From Reichenbachiella agarivorans (GTDB lineage: Bacteria > Bacteroidota > Bacteroidia > Cytophagales > Cyclobacteriaceae): a stretch of DNA of 64,000 bases. The number at the start of each line of letters is the position of its first letter. Positions within the stretch are counted from its first letter, which is position 1. This document shows positions 60,169 to 64,000 of the stretch, piece after piece. The translations under genes and the position numbers were made by a program. The stretch spans positions 3,069,501-3,133,500 of the forward strand of contig NZ_CP106679.1 in the NCBI RefSeq assembly GCF_025502585.1, read 5' to 3'. The notes under the pieces were generated by a model. It was not told where the DNA came from and searched no databases. It saw only the letters and a list, made by a program, of their open reading frames with translations.

Positions 60169-60744
60169 ATGAAACAAAGTTTTACTAGAATTAGGGGTCA
60201 AGTTTTTTACTGTAGTCTGCTTAGCCTGTTTTTTATAGCTTGTGCAGAAGAATTTGATCCCCCAACTTTTGATGTAGAGCAAATAGAGGGATATCAGCCC
60301 ATTTATGATGTAGAGCAGTTAGAAATTGATTTAACTGATCCCATAGATTATGTGGCACCTCGAAATGTAATCAAGTATCAGAATTTTCTATTCATCTCAG
60401 AGTTGGCTGGTGGGTTTCATGTACTCAACAATACCAACCCTGCCAGCCCAGTGAAGATAGGTTTTTTCAGCATTCCCTCGAATGAAAATATTGCAGCCAA
60501 GGGCAACGTAATTTATGCCGATTCAGGTCCACATCTTTTAGCCATGTCTATCGAGCAGGATGGTAGTATAGATGTGAGACGATTGGAAAATGTGTTTCAA
60601 TATGGGAAGAGACGAAACAGAGAGTTTGATTTGACTATTGTACCTCCTAAGTCAGGCTACTATTTCGACTGTGTTGAAGATGAAAAAGGCGCAGTTGTCG
60701 GTTGGAAGAAGGTTATTTTGAACAATCCTCAATGCTATTTTTGA
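60169..60744 (+). CDS. Surface lipoprotein with LVIVD-type repeats, short form
   Basis: A 191-residue lipoprotein with lipobox FFIAC after a 23-residue leader. The mature part has a DPIDYVAPRNVIKYQNFLFI segment, one LVIVD-like repeat (FHVLNNTNPASPVKIGFFS) and KGNVIYADSGPHLLAMSI. It ends in CVEDEKGAVVGWKK and a short tail. LVIVD repeats form beta-propeller blades, but this protein is too short to close a full propeller alone, so it may pair with the longer lipoprotein next to it. The next gene begins one base after its stop codon. Confidence 0.8.
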   Translation: MKQSFTRIRGQVFYCSLLSLFFIACAEEFDPPTFDVEQIEGYQPIYDVEQLEIDLTDPIDYVAPRNVIKYQNFLFISELAGGFHVLNNTNPASPVKIGFFSIPSNENIAAKGNVIYADSGPHLLAMSIEQDGSIDVRRLENVFQYGKRRNREFDLTIVPPKSGYYFDCVEDEKGAVVGWKKVILNNPQCYF

Positions 60745-60745
60745 T

Positions 60746-61495
60746 ATGAAGAACCTACTAAAATATATCGTATTGTCAATGCTATCTGTAGTGATGGTTT
60801 CTTGTGAGGATGGCGACATTGGCTTTGAGTTTGATGACCAAGATGTGTCCACGAGTGGATCGATAGCCAAGTTTTACATCGACCAGACACACCTGTATGT
60901 GATTGAAGAGAACTCATTATCAGTGTTTGATATTACTGATTTCGAAAATATGCAAGTGAAGGCTCAAGTAGATATCAACCGTGAAGTGGAAACTATTTTT
61001 CGTCTGGGAGATGTTTTGTATTTGGGTACCACCACTGGTGTGTTGTTTTATGATATCAGCGATCCTAATCTACCAAGCTACCTATCTTCTTACAATCATT
61101 TTACAGGGTGTGATCCTGTGGTCTCTGATGGTCAGTATGCTTATACAACCTTGCGCAGCAATGCTGGTTGTGGCGGAGGGACCAATGTATTGGATGTAGT
61201 GGACATGTCAAATCTAGATAACCCAGTGTTGGTTAAGTCTTATGAAGTGGCATCACCTTATGGTTTAGTGCTATTCGATGACTATTTGTTCCTTGCTCAA
61301 GGAAGCAATGGAATGAAAGTCTTCGATATTTCAGATGTGAGCAACGCTATCGAAGTAGGCGCTTATAGCGATATCAAAGCTTTAGATTTTATCAGAGATG
61401 GCCAAAATATAATCATCAGAACTGAGTCAGGCATCACTCAAATCGCGGTAAATGCAGATGCTAGTTTCTCAGTGTTAAGCCAAATCAACTACTAA
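60746..61495 (+). CDS. LVIVD-repeat surface lipoprotein
   Basis: A 249-residue lipoprotein with lipobox MVSC followed by EDGD, an acidic patch like the Bacteroidota lipoprotein export signal, so surface display is likely. Four LVIVD repeats are visible: SVFDITDFENMQVKAQVDI, LFYDISDPNLPSYLSSY, DVVDMSNLDNPVLVKSY and KVFDISDVSNAIEVGAY. They form propeller blades. Binding or scaffold role is possible. It begins one base after the preceding lipoprotein and overlaps the outer-membrane protein gene by one base. Confidence 0.85.
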   Translation: MKNLLKYIVLSMLSVVMVSCEDGDIGFEFDDQDVSTSGSIAKFYIDQTHLYVIEENSLSVFDITDFENMQVKAQVDINREVETIFRLGDVLYLGTTTGVLFYDISDPNLPSYLSSYNHFTGCDPVVSDGQYAYTTLRSNAGCGGGTNVLDVVDMSNLDNPVLVKSYEVASPYGLVLFDDYLFLAQGSNGMKVFDISDVSNAIEVGAYSDIKALDFIRDGQNIIIRTESGITQIAVNADASFSVLSQINY

Positions 61496-62331
61496 TGAAT
61501 TACTACATCAAACCCACTCTTGCAGTATTGTTTTTTTCAATGATGGTACGCATGGTTGCCGCACAAGAGAATCAACCCACTAAGGAAGTCCCAATAAAGG
61601 AAGCTCCTATGCAGGAAACCTCTGTAAAACAAGAAGCCTCGAACCCAGAGCAGGCCAATACTATACTAACTGCGTCAGATCCAATCCATGGTGTCTCTGT
61701 AGGGATGGCAGTGAACCTGTTCTCTCTTTTTGGCAACTATAATACATTCATGATGTCTGGCAATGTCGTGTTTAATGAGCAATTAGGAGTAGAAATAGGG
61801 GGTGGTCCTGTATTGCAATCTGAAGTGTGGACAAGATATATGCGCGACAATCAAAACACCTTTGCACCACATATTGGGATGTTCTTTGATATTTTAGGAA
61901 TGGATAATGCTGAGAAGGGAATAGAGCAGCACCAAGGATATTCACTATTTGGAGAATTTAAATACTATGTTGTTCCAGGTCGCCATCAACCGTTTTTTGG
62001 TTTGGGTTATTCCTACCTTAACTCAAGATATACTACGAGTTATGTGGTAAAAATGAATCAAAGTCAAAAATATTATAGAAATGTAAAGCAAGATTATCAA
62101 TCCATTGTCAATACTTATTATCTCATGATAGGTTACAGAGTGACTTTTGCTCAAGAGAAATTATTCTTAGAAGTGGGGGTCAATTTTAGACGGGTTTACA
62201 AAGAAGTGAGTCCTGAATTTGATAATCTAATAGGTGAAGTAGTGACGAACGAAGGCTTCGTCAAAGACATTGACAAGTATCCCTTGCCAGTTTCATTGGA
62301 TTTGAAAATTGGATTGAAGGTATTTAATTGA
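61495..62331 (+). CDS. Outer-membrane beta-barrel protein
   Basis: A 278-residue exported protein. The signal peptide is residues 1-22, followed by a Pro/Glu/Gln-rich linker with repeated KE(V/A)P segments. From about residue 65 alternating strands appear (VSVGMAVNLFSLFG, YSLFGEFKYYVVPG, QPFFGLGYSYLNSRY), ending in LDLKIGLKVFN, the aromatic end of outer-membrane barrels. Some resemblance to outer membrane protein beta-barrel (OMP_b-brl) families. The start overlaps the lipoprotein stop (TAATG), so the three genes form a translationally coupled cassette. Confidence 0.82.
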   Translation: MNYYIKPTLAVLFFSMMVRMVAAQENQPTKEVPIKEAPMQETSVKQEASNPEQANTILTASDPIHGVSVGMAVNLFSLFGNYNTFMMSGNVVFNEQLGVEIGGGPVLQSEVWTRYMRDNQNTFAPHIGMFFDILGMDNAEKGIEQHQGYSLFGEFKYYVVPGRHQPFFGLGYSYLNSRYTTSYVVKMNQSQKYYRNVKQDYQSIVNTYYLMIGYRVTFAQEKLFLEVGVNFRRVYKEVSPEFDNLIGEVVTNEGFVKDIDKYPLPVSLDLKIGLKVFN

Positions 62332-62993
62332 TGAAGCGAAAGCTTTCTGAGCCATTTGAGGCAATACTTTTTGATATGGATGGTGTTATCATTGACAGTG
62401 AGCCTATATGTCGTACTGTCATTGCCGCCATGTTGAAGGATCGTGGGCATGTAGTAAGCGTTGAATTACAAAATCAGTATGTAGGTAGGAAGACTTCTGA
62501 GATGTGGGCAGATTTTATTACGACATTCGATCTTGCCGAACCTGTATCAGCCCTCACTGCACAATCCGATAATCAATACCTTGAGTTGATCAAACATAGT
62601 GAGATGCAGCCAATCTCGGGGCTTATACCTCTACTGGACTATTTTCAATCCCTTAACAAAAAAATGATCGTAGCTTCTTCAGCTACTGCTTACAATATTC
62701 ATTTAGTTTTAGATAAATTTGCCCTCTCTCACTATTTTGAAGGGCATGTAAGTAGCGATGAGGTCAAACAGGCAAAACCCAATCCTGATATTTTTTTGCT
62801 AGCAGCCAAAAAACTTGGTGTAAACCCAACGGACTGTTTGGTGATTGAAGATTCGAGAAATGGTATTCTCGCAGCTCGTGCTGCAGGTATGTCATCTGTC
62901 GGGTATCAAAATCCCCATTCGGGCAATCAGGATTTACAATTAGCAGATGCTGTAGTACATTCATTGAGCGAGATCATTGCTCTCGTCAACTAA
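62331..62993 (+). CDS. HAD-IA phosphatase, beta-phosphoglucomutase-like
   Basis: A 220-residue HAD hydrolase. Motif I is ILFDMDGVIIDSEP with the nucleophile Asp, motif II is VASSATAYNI, the lysine is in VKQAKPNPD and motif III/IV is LVIEDSRNGILAA. The cap domain of type C1 is at about residues 18-85. Substrate could be beta-glucose-1-phosphate or a sugar phosphate; not determined. The start overlaps the barrel gene stop (TGATG), and pgi follows after 31 bases, so it may share a sugar-phosphate role with pgi. Confidence 0.9.
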   Translation: MKRKLSEPFEAILFDMDGVIIDSEPICRTVIAAMLKDRGHVVSVELQNQYVGRKTSEMWADFITTFDLAEPVSALTAQSDNQYLELIKHSEMQPISGLIPLLDYFQSLNKKMIVASSATAYNIHLVLDKFALSHYFEGHVSSDEVKQAKPNPDIFLLAAKKLGVNPTDCLVIEDSRNGILAARAAGMSSVGYQNPHSGNQDLQLADAVVHSLSEIIALVN

Positions 62994-63024
62994 GATTGAT
63001 TAATAAATAAACTTGAATACGAAT

Positions 63025-64000
63025 ATGTTTCCAAAAGTAAATCCTGCGCTAACCGATTCATGGTCTGAACTAGAAGAGCACTATGAAAAAATATCTGGTG
63101 AACCGATCATCGATATGTTCAAAAATGACCCAGAGCGCTTCTCAAAGTTTTCGATCCAATGGAAGGAGTTTCTGGTGGATTACTCAAAAAATATCATCAA
63201 CGATGAATCCATGTCGCTGCTGATGAAGCTGGCCAAAGAATGCGAACTGAAAGACGCAATCGAGGCGATGTTTACAGGAGAAAAAATCAACGAAACAGAA
63301 GACAGAGCAGTATTGCACACCGCTTTGAGAAGCAACAGTACTGAGCCGTTGAAAGTGGATGGTCAAGACATCAGACCTCTGATCCAAACTGAGTTGAAGA
63401 AAGTAGAATCTTTCGCTAATAAATTTCATGCTGGGGAGCTCAAAGGTTATTCTGGGAAGAAATTAAACACCATCGTCAACATTGGGATTGGTGGTTCTGA
63501 TTTGGGCCCATATATGGTGACAGAGGCATTGAAACCATACAGCGTAGAAGGTATCAAAGCCTATTTCGTATCCAATGTGGATGGATCTCACCTGCATCAA
63601 GTACTCAAGCAAGTAAATCCAGAAGAAACTATCTTTATCGTGGCTTCTAAGACATTTACGACACAAGAAACGATGACCAATGCGCAGTCTGCCAAGGATT
63701 GGTTCTTGGGACATGCTAAAAATGAAGCGGAAATTGCGAAGCATTTTATCGCATTGTCTACTAACAAAGCATCTGTAGAAGCGTTTGGTATTGATTCCAA
63801 AAACATGTTTGAGTTTTGGGATTGGGTAGGAGGTAGATACTCTCTATGGTCATCGATCGGGGCGTCTATTGCTTTGACAGTTGGATTCAAAAACTTCAAA
63901 GAACTTCTAAATGGTGCAGAAGCAATGGATCTTCATTTCAGGGAAACTCCATTTGATAAGAATTTGCCTGTGATCATGGCTTTGTTGGGGATTTGGTACA
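63025..64000 (+). CDS. pgi: Glucose-6-phosphate isomerase, 5' part
   Basis: The first 325 codons of an enzyme of about 545 residues; the rest lies beyond the window. It interconverts glucose-6-phosphate and fructose-6-phosphate. Marks are the N-terminal [56 protein letters not shown] and [15 protein letters not shown], which form part of the sugar-phosphate site. The start is the ATG at 63025, 31 bases after the HAD gene. Glycolytic role next to pyk further upstream is coincidental. Confidence 0.96.
   Translation, partial: MFPKVNPALTDSWSELEEHYEKISGEPIIDMFKNDPERFSKFSIQWKEFLVDYSKNIINDESMSLLMKLAKECELKDAIEAMFTGEKINETEDRAVLHTALRSNSTEPLKVDGQDIRPLIQTELKKVESFANKFHAGELKGYSGKKLNTIVNIGIGGSDLGPYMVTEALKPYSVEGIKAYFVSNVDGSHLHQVLKQVNPEETIFIVASKTFTTQETMTNAQSAKDWFLGHAKNEAEIAKHFIALSTNKASVEAFGIDSKNMFEFWDWVGGRYSLWSSIGASIALTVGFKNFKELLNGAEAMDLHFRETPFDKNLPVIMALLGIWY

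Noticed and set aside
1-64000. CRISPR array, tRNA, rRNA or an obvious multi-gene defence locus
   Set aside because: I looked for evenly spaced repeats, CCA-ending cloverleafs and conserved rRNA segments and saw none. The CHAT proteins carry signal peptides and have no Cas or other defence neighbours.

Overview
The window looks like a chromosomal stretch of a Bacteroidota bacterium, most likely of the order Cytophagales (inference). Supporting signs are Bacteroidota-type promoter boxes (TAnnTTTG near -7, with TTG about 19-20 bases upstream), family-specific neighbourhoods (acpP-fabF-rnc, an IPExxxVDY-type gene before pyk, a DUF3822-type gene before coaD), many Sec-secreted proteins and lipoproteins, TPR-CHAT proteins, LVIVD-repeat lipoproteins and outer-membrane barrels. 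Most of the window is a dense core genome. One accessory island lies at about 13.3-17.6 kb.

Layout. 1-2.4 kb: the end of a LysM protein, a receiver-domain protein, and dnaX on the minus strand, split by a frame change at a run of ten A. 2.5-6.7 kb: a small secreted protein, then an outer-membrane protein overlapping a secreted TPR-CHAT protein. 6.8-13.2 kb: SIMPL protein, a two-gene ABC exporter, a FrnE-like DsbA protein, MscS, an acyl-CoA thioesterase and a sodium:solute symporter. 13.2-17.7 kb: repeats and hairpins, an AT-rich pentapeptide-repeat membrane protein, a complete IS3-family element with a 4-bp target duplication, and a small AT-rich ORF. 17.7-24.2 kb: GH13 alpha-amylase, a histidine kinase with a periplasmic solute-binding sensor, a SiaB-like kinase, a flavin oxidoreductase without the usual active-site cysteines, and a PqiA-domain protein.

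24.3-36.2 kb: a plus-strand run of IPExxxVDY-like gene, pyk, a TPR/periplasmic-binding protein, hemL, priA and a 1404-residue secreted TPR-CHAT protein. 36.6-46.7 kb, mostly minus: a Big_2-type lipoprotein, smc, then the acpP-fabF-rnc-nadE operon. 46.9-49.3 kb: infC-rpmI-rplT and an LD-carboxypeptidase. 49.5-58 kb: DUF1573 protein, RecD-like helicase, NUDIX proteins, coaD and pyrE clusters, and a minus-strand operon of three genes with a LysM protein. 58.1-64 kb: NfeD-type membrane protease, an NTF2-like protein, a small membrane protein, two LVIVD-type lipoproteins with an outer-membrane barrel, a HAD phosphatase and the start of pgi.

The best leads are translation-level oddities (dnaX slippage site, infC with only AUU/AUC starts, rnc without a canonical start), a perfect 48-bp palindrome inside the IS transposase gene, the disulfide-less oxidoreductase with a C-terminal CxxC, the repeats flanking the island, and two secreted CHAT proteins. 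I see no CRISPR array, rRNA or tRNA gene and no clear large defence system. All functional calls rest on reading motifs by eye; no database search was run.
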